A DNA stretch of 64,000 bases from Gorsachius magnificus (GCA_034008185.1 CM067084.1:62262599-62326598), one strand, 5' to 3'. Positions 1-12,890 are shown, counted from the stretch's first letter. Program-made: numbers and translations. The notes: generated by a model from the letters alone, not told the origin.

Positions 1-727
1 TACTGCTCTACTTTTGAGTTTTGTGGCTGAGGTTTCATGTGTTAGGTAACATCCACCTCTCATTCTCATGTTACAGAACCTTTTTATACATCCTTTTTTC
101 ATATCTCATCTTTTACTTGACAACATGGGATTCAAGAACAGCTCACATGAAGCCAAGGTGACAACACGATGCACCCACAGAACAGTCTTTCTGTTAATTT
201 TTACTAGTGATACCAAAGAACACTCTAGAAGTCACAGATAGAGTCATTGCTATATCATCTGGTAGGTAAACAAATGAACAAACGGTAAAGAACAATTTGT
301 TCAGGAAAAAAAATAAACATTAAAATTAAGGCAAAGTGCAAGCATCACAGATTGAAGAGGTTGGAGGGAAAAAGTTGTGTTCATTATAAGAACAAGCATA
401 AATTAACTACTCAGTGCACAATTTACATCATGGGTGTTACACAAACAAAAATACTCACAAATTAGTCACCCTTTTAATGCTTTTTTCTTAATTGCAGATT
501 AATAGGCAGTTCAACTTTACAGGTTGGTAATTTGCCACTATGATCTGCTTTTTAAAAGTTGAACAAGAAAATAACGTTAGAATGTTCCAAATACGCTGTT
601 GGTAGGAAGCCCAGTTAGGCCTTCTCAGTTGGACCGGGTGTTTTAAACATTCCACAGCCTTCTTGCAGGAAGGCAGGCACTAGTTCTGCATTGGCAGTGT
701 TGTAACAAGTGATCGATACCAAGACAT
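1..727. other. AT-rich non-coding DNA, no gene recognised
   Basis: No long open frame and no recognisable repeat. If the possible minus-strand exon at 728-931 is real, this stretch would be its 3' untranslated region. I saw no minus-strand AATAAA (TTTATT on the plus strand) here, so any transcript end would lie outside the window or use a variant signal. Confidence 0.5.
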
Positions 728-931
728 TTACTCCTTTGTCACTCCTAGCTCAGCAGGGGTGTGCACAGCCGGAGTCTGAAGGCAGAGTGCTTTCACAGTC
801 AGCAGGCGGCTGTACAAATCATCCTGGGCACATCTAACAGGGGCTGGGGGCAGGGGATGATGGTGTGTGATGGTGGCTGAGGACCCCCAGCCCTTGCTCC
901 TCCTCCCCCAGATACCTGTGAATGCTCAGCA
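728..931 (-). other. possible 3'-terminal exon (unproven)
   Basis: This is a GC-richer patch in AT-rich surroundings. On the minus strand a good splice acceptor is visible: a pyrimidine-rich run (about 935-950) ending in TAG at 934-932. A second acceptor-like CCCCCAG sits at 850-844. One minus-strand frame is open from 925 to a TAA at 730-728, about 65 codons without ATG. Its last part reads CAQDDLYSRLLTVKAL and then continues to the stop. That frame meets a TGA at 928-926 if splicing uses the 932 acceptor, so it would require the CAG acceptor near 918 or the one at 844. Another frame read from 931 ends in an earlier stop. I recognise no protein family. A chance open frame in a GC-rich patch is quite possible. 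Confidence 0.15.
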
Positions 932-3900
932 CTACAAAAAGAAAAGAGAACATATTTTACTTTTTTATTATTTTTCCTAAGCCTTTTTTTTCCCCAGCAA
1001 GGAATATGGATTCACACTAGCTACTATGAAAACAAGACACAGATTTACCAAAAACCAGGGTTTAATTTTCATTTAAAAACTCTGAAAACATGAGCTGAAA
1101 ATTAAAAGGACTCCTTCCTATATTTTTCAAAATGAAGCATTGTATTTTTCCACTAATTTGAAATGACCATTTCAGAACGTCTTGAGTTCATTTTTAAAAT
1201 TTCAGGTTAAGAAAGCTATTTTGATTTCCTCCCATAATGCTTTCTTCCAACTGATGCATTCTCAACTCCTTAAAAGAAAAGTTTTAACTTTTATTATAAA
1301 TGGGAACGATTTGTTGTATTCTTCACAAAAACTTAATAAACAGGAAAAAGTCTTTTTTTGCTTAGCTGTGTGTCAAATTCAGAGGGAAAAAAAGTGAGCA
1401 ATTCAGATTCTTCACCAATACTTATTCTACAGTAAAATACTACACAGCAGCACTGAAGGTGCTCATACTATTCCATGTGTAAGTCTCAGCTTACAAATCA
1501 CAAAGTTCCCTCACAGTCTTTGAACTCAAAAGCTCATGATCTTATACAAACTAAACATTGAAAGCTGAGCCATTGTTAGGGAGATAATGGATGATGTTAC
1601 ACTGGGAAGAGCAAGCGCTTAAAGAACACAGGACTGCCAAGAATACATGGGGAATGCAGCCATTCTAGCTAATAATATCGAATTCTTAAAGTTACTGAAA
1701 CTGTTCCTTACAGTGGCAGATCTCAGCTTTGCAGAATTCAGAGCTTCTCAGCCAGACCCCAGCCCGTGGTGCCAGAAAGCCCAACTTTACAGCCAGTGAA
1801 GACGTACCCTAATTGGCTCTGTAGGAGCCAGTTATGGCCTAAAACCATTGGGCTATATTTAAATTAGTAAGTTAATATGTAAAAAAAAAAAAAAAACAAC
1901 CCACCAGTCCTTGGTAATGTTTTCTTATCACCCATAAATTTAAAAAAATATAATTATTTTATTAACTCAAGCACAAAACTACATGAATGAAACTATACCG
2001 CTCTGACTAAACTGCACTTTATAGAACTGTAACTAATTCAGTACTCTAAGCATCATGTACCATGCATAACTATGTGTGTATTTCTTTACAAAAATTCATT
2101 AAAAGAAAAAAAGTATGATGGAAGTATAGAGTTCATAATAAGTAAGCCTATGGAGTTCAGCCCACTAACTGCCATGACTTTTTCACAAGTATTTTCAGCC
2201 TTTCGTAAAATTTTATTGCATATTTGTACCTTTTCTTAAATCCCTAAAGCTGTTTGAATCTCATCTTTCCTTGAAAAAATATTGTTCATGACTAACCAGC
2301 ACACAGCTGTGGGGGAAAATCATCCTTTAAGAGTTCAGAAATTACAAGATGCATAAATAGAATCAAGTATGTATTATGTTAAAATAAAACCTCAATATTT
2401 CCATGCCATGAGTGTGATTACTAAATATGTGGCATCAGTGACACAAAGCAGAGAATTTTTCTTTTGTAAGATCAGAAATGCAGAACTACTCATTTTATTT
2501 AAAACCAAAAAAGCAGAAGTCATGTAAAGAAAGACATTTCATAGAGTTGGGGCAGGTGAAGATCCACACAATTTCATGGTACCACCAAGTTAATAACAAT
2601 GGGATACCCAATATGAGTGCATGCTTCTGCTATATGTGCATACAAATTGGATAAATCCTCTAGTGGACAAATTAGGACCGGACATAATCTGTTTATCCTT
2701 GACACTCAGCGACACCTGATGAAGTAGCATAAGCAATATATGTGCCATCTGAAGCTCACAGAATATGATTGTTAAAATCCCCAGCCTAAGGAATCTTACG
2801 TTTCTGCACTGGAAAAGTTTGAAACATATGAAAAACTGTAAACAACCCAGCCAAAAAAAAACAACCCAGAAGCAAAAAACAACCTTCTTTGGTCTATTGG
2901 TTGCAGCTCAAATTTCAAGATAATGTATATAGGAACACAGAGCCAGATTCATCAGAGCTTTACTGACTCATTAATGTAGCTCTGAATAAATGAGATTTTG
3001 TGTGTAGATTTAGTTTGAACGATAATTGCTAGGATCAACAGTGTGATACGTATTTAAACCTGGGACTACTGCCACTGAATAAATGAAGGAATCATCACTA
3101 GTTAATCTTTGCAGGACAGTGTGTTCCTGGTTGGACCACAAAGTATCAGCAATAATTTCTGCAATGACTGGAAAGAAGCTGTGTCATTTACAATCATTAG
3201 AAGATTTTACCATTTTGCTGAGCCAGAAATACTGTAAAACTTTTGGAATATTTTCTGAGCATATTATAGCTAAAAACAACAGCAGATAATGTAGAAGGAC
3301 AGACTGCCCAAGTGCTTTAAAATGCTGCTATGTTGTAGACCACAAAGTTAGTATATTTAGAATAATGTGTGCTCTATAAATTTTTTCCACTCATTTTACT
3401 GTCAGTCCCTAGAATGAGAGAGACTATCTGAGGGTTCTGATACAGGAATTGGTTCCTTTGGTCTTGAAACAGTAGTCACAATCTGAAAGGATTTTTAAAA
3501 TCCTCTGCTCTGGAATATTTTTAAAAATACATATTAACTAGATTGAAAAAAATTGTGGGCTATCATGTCATTTAATCTTAATTTTGGATGGAACTCTGTC
3601 ATAGCTCCAATTTTGAGTATCCAAGCCTCAAGATAGCAAAAGCAATCTGATTAAAAAAGGATTTTCTGAAAAATAGTTTTTTCTACAGCTTGAAAACTAA
3701 CAAAAATTGGAAAAAAAAAAATTGATAGAGCACTTGCACATCAGTTTTGAATGGTGGAAGTGGAAGTTATTTGGTCCAGGCTAGATTTTCTGATGCGAGG
3801 CAGAGGTATCCTCTGCAGAGAAGCCATTAGCTCAGAGCACCCTGCCTGGGTAAGGAACTCTCCCCTGATTCAGGCTGGAGATTCGAGAGCTGTTTCCTGC

Positions 3901-6587
3901 CCCTCTGTCTGAGGTGATTCACTTTCTCTTGTTGGCATTCCTCCACTCTATACGAAGAATTTATTGCTCATGAAATCTGGTTTCCCAAATCCCATGTGAC
4001 TTTCTGTCCACTAAGCTATAGAAAAAATCTGTCTTTCCCCTTTTCTTCATAGCAAATGAAATGATGTTGTAAAATATAAAGATTTTGGTTTAGACTCAAT
4101 TCATAGTGAGAAACCATTTATTCCCTAGACCCAGAAGAAAATTACTATAAATCAAATATAAAATGTAAAATACATACTATAGTTTAATAAAAAATATAAA
4201 TTATCGCTACTGACATTCCACCAAGTTGAACAAAGAGGTTCAGCCATTCTGAGAGGACTAGTCCAAAAAAGTTAGTTTCAGAATTGTAAACCTCAAACAA
4301 AATTCTACTTTTTACATCTTTAAAATGACAAAAAAAAATTGAGTGGAGTCAGTAGCTGACCTCCAGGACATTGATTGCACACATCCATATGACCTAGGAG
4401 GGTTGATCACTTTACACTGTAAGGAACTTTATACCGGTAATTTCACCTTTCATAATAACTACTATAGTTGACAGTAATTTTTAGGTAAACAGAGAATGTT
4501 AAAACAACTCAAAGCTATGAATACTTTTACATTTCAAAGCAATGAGAAATATTTGAACTTGAAGTCTAAAATGGATAAAAATATACAGAAGAAGCAAAAA
4601 ACCAAAGAATAGATTGACTAAGTTATTCCAGAAAAAAAGGTCATTTTCTGATTACAATCAGCCAAAAATTACGTGAAGAAGAGACACAAAGAGACAACCC
4701 TGTGCATTGAAATAAAAGGCCATAACTATCTGAATATTTCTTATGCTGAATATATTCAGGTTTTCTGAACAAGCTAGAGAAGATTTTACTAGGTCAAAAT
4801 AATAAAAATGAACACTTAAGCATGATTTGTACGTTTGTGAAAGCATCCATCACATCTAAATTAAAGTCAGGCTGATTTTGCAATTATAATTCAATGTGTC
4901 CTGCTCTCCATTACTGTTGCACATTTCAGTAATGTTTTTAACAGCTTCATTGTTTTCCCTGGCTTATCCAGAGACACCCAGGTCAAACTGCTTATAAAAA
5001 ATATTCCCACTAAATGTGTTGAAGGAAATAACCGGTGGTGAAAAATATTGAATACATCAAAATCAGTTTACTGTGTTAAGATTACGTGCTAAATTTAAAA
5101 CTACAACATTTGCATTATGTTTTAAATCTGGTTCTAACAAGCACTGAAGGCTTTTTGGTGTTTTTTTACTAAGTACAAAGTCATAATTTTATATTCCAGA
5201 AAATATAACTGATTAACCTAGCAACAAAAACACATTAGCATATATCTAATGCCCAAGATGTTACACAAGAGACATCATACAGTCACTGATGAATGGTGAT
5301 TACAATGGTGAGGAGAATGAACAAACAAGCTATTGAAAAGTGAAATTGCCAAAATGACCTGTTCCCTCTTGCTGTCCCTCCGCCACCCTCTTACTCAGCG
5401 CTGCCCTGTACAAAGGGTGACTATGTTTGGCAACCCCCATGAAGCCTCACTGCAGTTAATAGAATCGCATACAAACTTGTGCAAGTTAGCTTGGATGTTA
5501 AGGTTACATTCTGGTTTTATTTTACCTAATGCCATTTACTTCAGTTCCTCCCCCACCGTCATCAATGGTACCATACAAAAAAAAAAAAAAAAAAAAATCT
5601 AAGTTCACTTCATATATGATAAAACTTTCTATTTTGCTGTCATTCAATTTTTTGCATTTCTCATGTCTCCTGTGTCCAGCCAGGGTCATTTTACTTGTAT
5701 TTGGTTTTCTGGTTTTGTATAATTAAGCTGAAATTTTAAGATCCAAAAGAAACATTTTTTTGTATGCTTGGTTAGCATGTGTGTGAGAGAATCAAAAGAA
5801 TCAAAATCCAGTAAACAACTTTTTCCTGGTCAAGTAAGAGATTATCATTGTAGTAGGACTTACATGGAAAAAAAGTAATTCCTAACAAGCAGCCTGTCAG
5901 TCTTCTCTGGAAGTCACTTCGGAGGTCTGACATGCCGCCTGGTGATGTGAAAAGGAAAAGTTATGCAGTATCAAAAACTGCCCCTGTATCTTGCTGTTCT
6001 TTCCAGTGTTGCACTGGGTTGTGTAACTTCCTGTACTATCTGTAGAATCCCATTATCTGCAGTGAATTGTAGAGGTTTAATGCTGCATTTAAAGATATAT
6101 GGCAATACATAATGCACTTTCGAGATTAGGTCTGTTCCTTTGCTTTTGTTTTTGCTGGTTTTAACTTTTTTTCTGTGTAAAACAAATGTGTTGACTGTGC
6201 TCAAGCACAATACATTGAACTGGTGCCTTGCCAGGTACTGTGTTAAAAGTGAAGCCCAGAAAATGAGTCTGTGAAGCAATTATGCATGAAATGTCTTTTA
6301 AATATATTTATTCATTACTACTAATAAAAAAGCTTGTCTTTAGATGATTCTTTCATTTGTTCCAGACGCTAATATTTCTAACTGTCCAAACCATAAGCAT
6401 CTCCTGTTGAAAATTATGTTCCTATGCTTATTTAGAGAAAATGATTTCAGAATATGAAGTTGTGTCATTTGTTTAGATAGTTACATGTAATCTCTAATAT
6501 AAACTGCAACATTCATACACCATTTTTTCAGCCTAATGTTTGGCAATCATTGACACTAATGAAGTAGACCTTCCAATCACACAGCAA
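932..6587. other. AT-rich single-copy-like DNA, no gene recognised
   Basis: Only short chance open frames occur, none with a recognisable domain. Homopolymer tracts include A16 at 1881-1896 and A21 at 5577-5597. A small cluster of AACAACCC-like words occurs near 2839-2882. I see no LTR, LINE or RNA gene. Confidence 0.6.
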
Positions 6588-6715
6588 GTATTATTACTAT
6601 TTCACAGATGAGAGAATTGAGGTAAAGAGAAACAAAGACAGACAAATAGCTCCAGGGTCTTCTACCCCTAGAAAAAGATTCCAAGTTCGTGACTCACAGG
6701 CCTGAAATAAGATCA
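6588..6715 (-). repeat. ancient MIR-like SINE relic
   Basis: The stretch containing TTTCACAGATGAGAGAATTG, followed by AGGTAAAGAGAAAC, closely follows the conserved MIR/CORE-SINE segment (TTTTACAGATGAGGAAACTG then AGGCACAGAGAGG). The following sequence is a degraded version of the part that reads 'cacacagctagtaagtgg...' in reverse-complement MIR. The match is to the reverse complement of MIR, hence the minus strand. The relic is very diverged, as expected for an element predating the bird radiation. Its ends are approximate. Confidence 0.55.
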
Positions 6716-9700
6716 CAGCTACACTATTTTTCTGTAGACTCCAAATTATTTGTAGACCTTTCTCATCACAGAGTCAAGCATACTACAAGGAAAATGTGTC
6801 CATTGCACTGGATATTTACAGCTAAATAACACACAATTTAGGTTTCACTTGAGAACTATCTGAAATTTTCAGTGGTAAGAACACAATCCCTATTGAGTGT
6901 TGAACATCCTCCTCATAATAAATTGGACCCTGATATAACAACATGTGAGAAAAAGAATAAAGAAAAGTCATGAAAGCCAGCAACTACTAGACTCTGCACT
7001 GTAGTAGTGCCTAGACGGTTGAGTTCATTGATTTAGACTCTCCATACATGTTAACAGATAGCATTGCCTAAAAGCTTAAAGTTCAAAAAGATGAAGAATT
7101 GGTAAGTAAAAAATAGATGTGAACCACTTTAGGATTCTCTTACAGCCTGGTTCCATGGTTGGAGACACTGCACAGTGGAATGCATACATGCCTTGCCAAC
7201 AAAGCCAGCGCAGGAGTCCCTGCAGCCTTGTAGCTTGTCCCTGCCCCATAGACCACAGTTCATCCCCCATGTATTTGTACTGCTGATCCTGTCACAGGAG
7301 CAAGGCTGAAAATTAACTCAGCAAGTTAAAAGAATAAGTATTCTGGGAAAGTCATGGGGAGGGAAGCATACCTGAACTCCAAGTCCCAAGGAGCTGATGA
7401 CAGTTTTCAAAGATCCTGATGGAGCTGTAAGAACACTTGTAAATAACTGTGGTGACAAAAAGTACCACGTACAGATCTACTGGCTGCCAGAATGCCCAAA
7501 AGATTTCTCAGCCCTTTCTTAGAATGGCCTCAATGCTCTGTCAGATGAGAACCTGCTGACACAAGGTCCTGCCATCCTAGATTCTTTTAGGTCAATTTTT
7601 GACTTCACATTTTCAGTGGTGTTCATTTCCCTTGCCTTCTCTGTGAGCTGGAGCCAACATTAACAGGGATTTTTTGGTTGTTTTTCTTTGCTTTGGTAAA
7701 CTATTTTAATCATCCTTTAATCCAATAACTGCAAATATTTGTTTTATTTCTCATCTTTATTTGCTTCCAAATTGCCATAATCACCACATACATCTCTGTT
7801 CTCTAAACACCGTAGCTGAAAGCAAAATAATCATGTCACAAATTGGCTAACTTCAGAGAAATCACAGGTATCTAATACATATCTAAATTTGCGACATCAC
7901 TCCACATTTACTACAGAGAAATAAAATTAAAGCTATCATTGCCATTCAACCCTTTGTGATCCTTTCCCAGTTGCCTCAAGGATTAATGGCACTGAGTTCC
8001 AAAAACCATCTGAGTTTCCCTCTTTGAAGAGCTATGCAAATTGCTATTTGTATGCAAACTGGAACTTTAGGCTTTACTCTCCTAATTTTAATTGGTACAC
8101 CATCATGCAGACGGCTGCTAATAGTAGCTTGATTTCTAGATTAAGGTCAACAGACCCAAACTGCACAGTGTTATTTGTTTCAACTAAAAAGATCAAAACC
8201 ATAGAATAATGATAAAAAACACAGAGTTCAAATCAGAGGAGAGACTGGTTCCTCATCTTCCTAAGGGTCCATAACCTCAGCTAAACATTAATCTGTAACA
8301 GGAGTTGGATTAATTTTGTCTGCTTGGTCAGCTAATTTCTGAACAGCTGGCAAACTGAAATGATTTGCCATTTATATACAATTACTATTGTCAGATCCTG
8401 GGATCTTGCTGAAAGATAGGCTTCCAAGTGACATTGTCAAAACTAATGGAACAACTTCAAATATTGGATTTTTTTCTGGAATCAGTCAGTGTTTCAAATA
8501 AGTGTTTTTCAAGGGATTTAAAGTTACTTTTTCTTTTTTGTCCCTCATACCAGTAATGATTCCCATGAAAATATTTCTATAGCCACAAATTTCCTTCCAA
8601 AGTGTGTAAATAAAATTGGTAGAAGATGTCTATGGGAAAAAAATATTCTTATGGACTCTAAAAAACAAACTGTGGGAAAGAAATTCTCTATTAACTTGAA
8701 GATTTAATAAAGAAATTAAAATAAATAGGTCTTAAGACTTTTTTTCTGATGTAAAGTTATCCATTGACTTTAATGAGCATGCTACAATTTACACCAATAA
8801 CAAGGACAAAATCAGGTTTTATGCCTGATTGTCTGATTTGATCAGAGGAGTTGAGACAACTAGAACATTGGTTCAAAAAAGTTTGGTTCAGAAAGTCTTT
8901 AACTTCAATATCTTTATTTCTAAATGCCCATGAAAAGGGAAAGAATGGAAATGAACCCTTCTTGTTTCCACCTAATTTTATCTCTGTACCACAGAAGTCT
9001 CTCCTAAAGAAAAATTAAACAGTGCAAAATACAACTCAGTATGCTTCTGCAGGTCCTCAATTAGCACAAAACTATGCCTCCCCTCATCTCAGAGAAACTG
9101 TTCAAGTTAAAAAGGGCATACAGCAAAGAGCCCTTATTGTTCCGCCAGACAGGGCATGTAACAACATACTCACACCACACACCCAAAATGTACTCAATTC
9201 AGGAGAATTCCTGAACAGAATGTAATTAATGTTACATGCCAAACCAATTAGTGAAGTGTCATTGGAGGCACAGCCGTTGCATCTACAGTTCCAAACTTCT
9301 GGGCCAAGATCCGGAAATTATACCACTTGAAAGCCCTTAACAGGAAATAATGAGAGTTTTTATGGCACCAGAGCCATAATTCATATCAGCCATTTAATGT
9401 ATGAACATAATTAAGCAGTCAATAAGTATATTTGGTGTAATGGCTGGTTTCTAAGCTCTCCTCTCCCAGTCTAAACATTACAAAAAGGAGTTGAAATCAT
9501 CAAAGGGATTTAAGCATCATAGGGCCTAGCTAGCTCCTAAACATCAGGATACTAAGGAGATCCTCAGTCAAGCATCCAGGAGTGTATTGTGAGGAGGCCG
9601 ATATTATGCAAAGCTGATTGTCATCTCATGGAAAAGAATAGAGTTAAAATTGAGTTATAAAATACAGCAAAAGGAGAATAATTTCCAAAGGCCAAAAAAG

Positions 9701-11798
9701 AAAAAAAAAAAGAAAAGCCTGGAGGGTTTCCTTAACAGGAATTAAAAAAATTTTTTTTTTTTTTTGTTTATATGGAAGGCACTAGACTTAGACAATGTCT
9801 ACAGTATGCCTATAATTGTATTCTGAAGACCATTTCTATTCATATGGCTTTGTAGTACAAGCATGGGGAGACACGGGATGAAATTAAAAGGAAGTAAATT
9901 TTTATGTATAAAGGAGAATAGATTTTATACACCATATAATTACCATAACTGCCTCAGTCCTATAAGATATTACTAAAGAAATAGCTTGGTCAGACTAAAT
10001 AAATTACAAAGGTCACCACGCCTCATGTTTATAGTACCAACTAATAACTAGCTGAAATAAGAAGGAAATTACTCTTCCTCTGCCCCTTTGTATACACACT
10101 AAAAATAATATATAGGATTGTGCATGGCTGTGCATGAGATGTGACTTAACCACCTCTGAAGCACATAAAATATACAGGCTACCGTAAGAGGAAAGACCAG
10201 AGAAAGTTACCCATGCAATCTATTTTGGAGCAGAAATCCCTGTGTTCCTAAATTGGAATACAGAATTCAGCTCTGTAACTTAGGGAATCTTTAGTGCCTG
10301 GGAAGTGCCCAGACTGCACTCGTTTTGCTGGAGTTGTAATGATTGAGCCGTTCAGGAAAAGTATGATTTCCATACTAGGTCTGCTTGGAGAAAAAAAAAC
10401 ACATAAGATCAAACACTATTTACCTATTAATACCATAAAACGTGATGGTATTAACATTTTCTTCATGCTTCCAGCTTGTGCAGGTTACCTTAATGGTTAT
10501 AACTTTACTGTCTTCCAGAGCGAGAGTGCAGGCCTAAAAGCAGATTTGTTGTACTCTGTGATCCACAGTTTATGTTCCTGTAGGGTCACAGAATGACTTC
10601 TGTAGCTCCACTGATAGGCTTGAAGGTGTTAACATTTAGCCCTTCTGGGAAGGAGCCTGCTCACCTTGATTGCCCCATGTCAATCACAATGCACATCAGG
10701 ATTTGTACTAAAGAAACTGGGCAGATGTAGCTGTACTTTTGCCTTTCCCAGTCACACTGAAGTTACAGCAGGGCCTACTGGTGCTGTACTTAGGCACCAC
10801 AAAGCTCATTGTTTTTCCCTAAACATACTTCAGAGCTGGATCTGGCAAGGTCGTGCTTAAGCTGCACTTTAAAATACAGAATAGATATATGTTATGTGCA
10901 AAGTGCTTTTCCACAGTGGCTTCTTCATTTCAGCCTGGTTTTGTTGTTAAAAAAACAACAGCATGAGTAGCCACCTCAGCATAGCACGCTTGCCATAGTG
11001 TGCATGGAAATGAAAACTGACTGATCCTATGCAATATGCTACTGTAGGTATAAAGATATTGAAAGAAGACAGCCAGCAGACAACAGTCAGGTGCTCCTGT
11101 CTCATCTATTTCCCTTGAGCTAAAATTAAGATTATGACTGTAAATAAGTCCACCACAGTAAAAATCGAATGACAGGAAGGCTGCATTCAATTACACTCTG
11201 AGCATGGCGTCTCTACATCTTTCCTTGAATCCCACTAACAGAAAACCTGCCAGGTCCTCAGCATCTTCTGGAGCACAGAGTTCTCACTGCACTCCCCTGT
11301 AAAACAGAAGCCTCCATACCCGCCCATCTTCCAATGTATGGAAGTTCATCACAACAAATTGCTAATGTTCCTTCTGTTTTCTGAACAGGATGAAAAGCAA
11401 GGAAACCATCAGCCAGTTGGAAAAACACCAAAGAATAAAACAATGAAAAAGTGTGATAATTCATTCTCATGTCAAAGACTGTGAAGAGGAGAGAAAATGT
11501 GATAAATTAATCCCTTCTAATAAGAAGCGATTGTAATAAGAATAGAGACTTATTCAATTAATCCACTCTTAATATAATCCTATAAGAATGATATGGACCT
11601 CCCTGGATACTATATCTCAAGATATGACAATTTTTTTTTTCTCAGCCAGCAGTTCCTGATTACAGAAAAGTAATTAGACAAAACTGTCTAATAAAGTGGT
11701 ATTTGGGAGATAATCAAAACATCACACAAAAAGGACCAATGTAAAAATGTAGCAGATCAGTTTATAGGAACGTCTTAAAGATCCAGGTCCTGGGTAGG
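6716..11798. other. AT-rich single-copy-like DNA, no gene recognised
   Basis: There are no convincing exons or young repeats. The block at about 9240-9430 is listed separately as a regulatory candidate. A mixed purine tract followed by an A7/T15 stretch lies at about 9698-9765. The frames at 10,294-10,860 (100 and 64 codons) show no domain, no repeat structure and no splice context that I trust. Confidence 0.6.
9240..9430. promoter_or_regulatory. candidate conserved non-coding element
   Basis: This is a repeat-free AT-rich block dense in homeodomain-like words: CAATTA at 9245-9250, TTTATGGC at 9359-9366 and CATAATTAAG near 9408. It contains a small perfect inverted repeat: TTATGGC at 9360-9366 and GCCATAA at 9373-9379, six bases apart. 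No coding potential is visible. The regulatory role is inference from motif density only; conservation was not tested. Confidence 0.2.
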
Positions 11799-11803
11799 GT
11801 AAG
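11799..11803. repeat. target-site duplication, left copy (gtaag)
   Basis: The five bases gtaag directly precede the LTR start (tgtgatggg...) and recur directly after its end at 12,886-12,890. A 5-bp duplication is usual for class III (ERVL-type) elements. Confidence 0.9.
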
Positions 11804-12885
11804 TGTGATGGGTTGACCTTGGCTGGATGCCAGGTGCCTAGTCGTTCTATCACTCCCCTCTTAAGTAGGGCAGGGGAGAGAAAATATAGCGAAAGGTTCA
11901 TGGGGCGAGATAAGAGCAGGGAGAGATCACTCACCAGTTACAGTCATGGACAAAACAGACTCAACCTGAGGAAATTAGTTTAATTTATTACCAGTCAAAT
12001 CAGAGTAGGAGAGAATAAAAAAAACTCTGAATCTTAAAACACCTTCCCCGCACCCCTCTCCTCTTACTGGGCTCGACTTCACTCACGATTTCTCTACCTC
12101 TTCCCCCTCCAGTGGCACAGGGGGACGGGGAATGGGGGTTGGGGTCGGTTCATCACACGCTGTCTCTGCTGCTCCTTCCTCCTTGGGGAGGACTCCTCAC
12201 ACTCTGCCCTGCTCCAGCATGAGTCCTTCCCACGGGCTTCAGTTCTTCATGAACTGCTCCAGTGTGGGTCCATCCTTTCCATAGGGTGCAGTCCCTCAGG
12301 AGCAGACTGCTCCAGCATGGGTCCCCCGGGGAAGAAACCTGCTCCAGCCTGGGCTCCTCTCCCCATGGGGCCGGGTCCTTCCAGGAGCCAGCTCCAGCAT
12401 GGGCTTCCCACGGGGTCACAGACTCCTTGAGGCACCCCCCTGCTCCAGCGTGGGGTCCTCCCCAGGCTGCAGGGGGGTATCTGCTCCCCTGTGGACCTCC
12501 CTGGGCTGCAAGGGGACAGCCTGCCCCACCATGGGCTGCACCAGGAGCTGCAGGGGAATCTCTGCTCTAGCACCTGGAGCACCTCCTGCCCCTCCTTCTG
12601 CACTGACCTTGGTGTCTGCAGGGCTGTTTTCTTGCACATCCTCTCACTTCTCTCCAGCTGCTGTTCCGCCACAGCGTTTTTTCCCCCCTTCTTAAATTTG
12701 TTATCCCAGAGGCACTACCACCATCACTGATGGGCTCAGCCTTGGCCAGCGGCAGGTCTGCCTTTGAGCTGGCTGGCATTGGCTCTGCTGGACACAGGGA
12801 AAGCTTCTGGCAGCTTCTCACAGAAGCCACCCCTGTAGCCCCCCCCCCCGCCGCTACCAAAACCTTGCCACCCAAACCCAATACA
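11804..12885 (-). mobile_element. solo LTR of an avian ERVL-like endogenous retrovirus
   Basis: This is a 1,082-bp GC-rich island bounded by TGTGATGGGTTG... and ...CCCAATACA, with perfect flanking 5-bp duplications. On the minus strand it starts TGTATTGGG and ends CATCACA, the TG...CA form of an LTR. Minus-strand promoter logic fits: a CCAAT box (ATTGG on plus, 12,778-12,782), then a TATA-like AAATTTAAG near 12,691-12,699, then an AATAAA polyadenylation signal at 11,989-11,984. There is no internal retroviral sequence and no second LTR, so it is a solo LTR left by recombination between the two LTRs of a former provirus. I recognise the sequence as an abundant bird LTR type but will not give a family name. 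The overlapping open frames between 12,153 and 12,893 are by-products of GC-rich repeats, not genes. Confidence 0.9.
12209..12545. repeat. degenerate internal repeats inside the LTR
   Basis: A module starting CTGCTCCAGCATGGGTCC-like recurs at about 12,209, 12,254, 12,307, 12,339, 12,390, 12,440 and 12,481. Spacings range from 32 to 53 bp. It is usually followed by a CCCACGGGG-like box. The array lies between the TATA-like region and the polyadenylation signal of the minus-strand LTR. It explains the long overlapping open frames on both strands here. Confidence 0.75.
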
Positions 12886-12890
12886 GTAAG
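12886..12890. repeat. target-site duplication, right copy (gtaag)
   Basis: Exact copy of the five bases at 11,799-11,803, immediately after the LTR terminus ...AATACA. Confidence 0.9.

Noticed and set aside
2705..2755. Box C/D snoRNA-like TGATGA and CTGA words
   Set aside because: Spacing is too short for a C/D snoRNA and there is no terminal stem.
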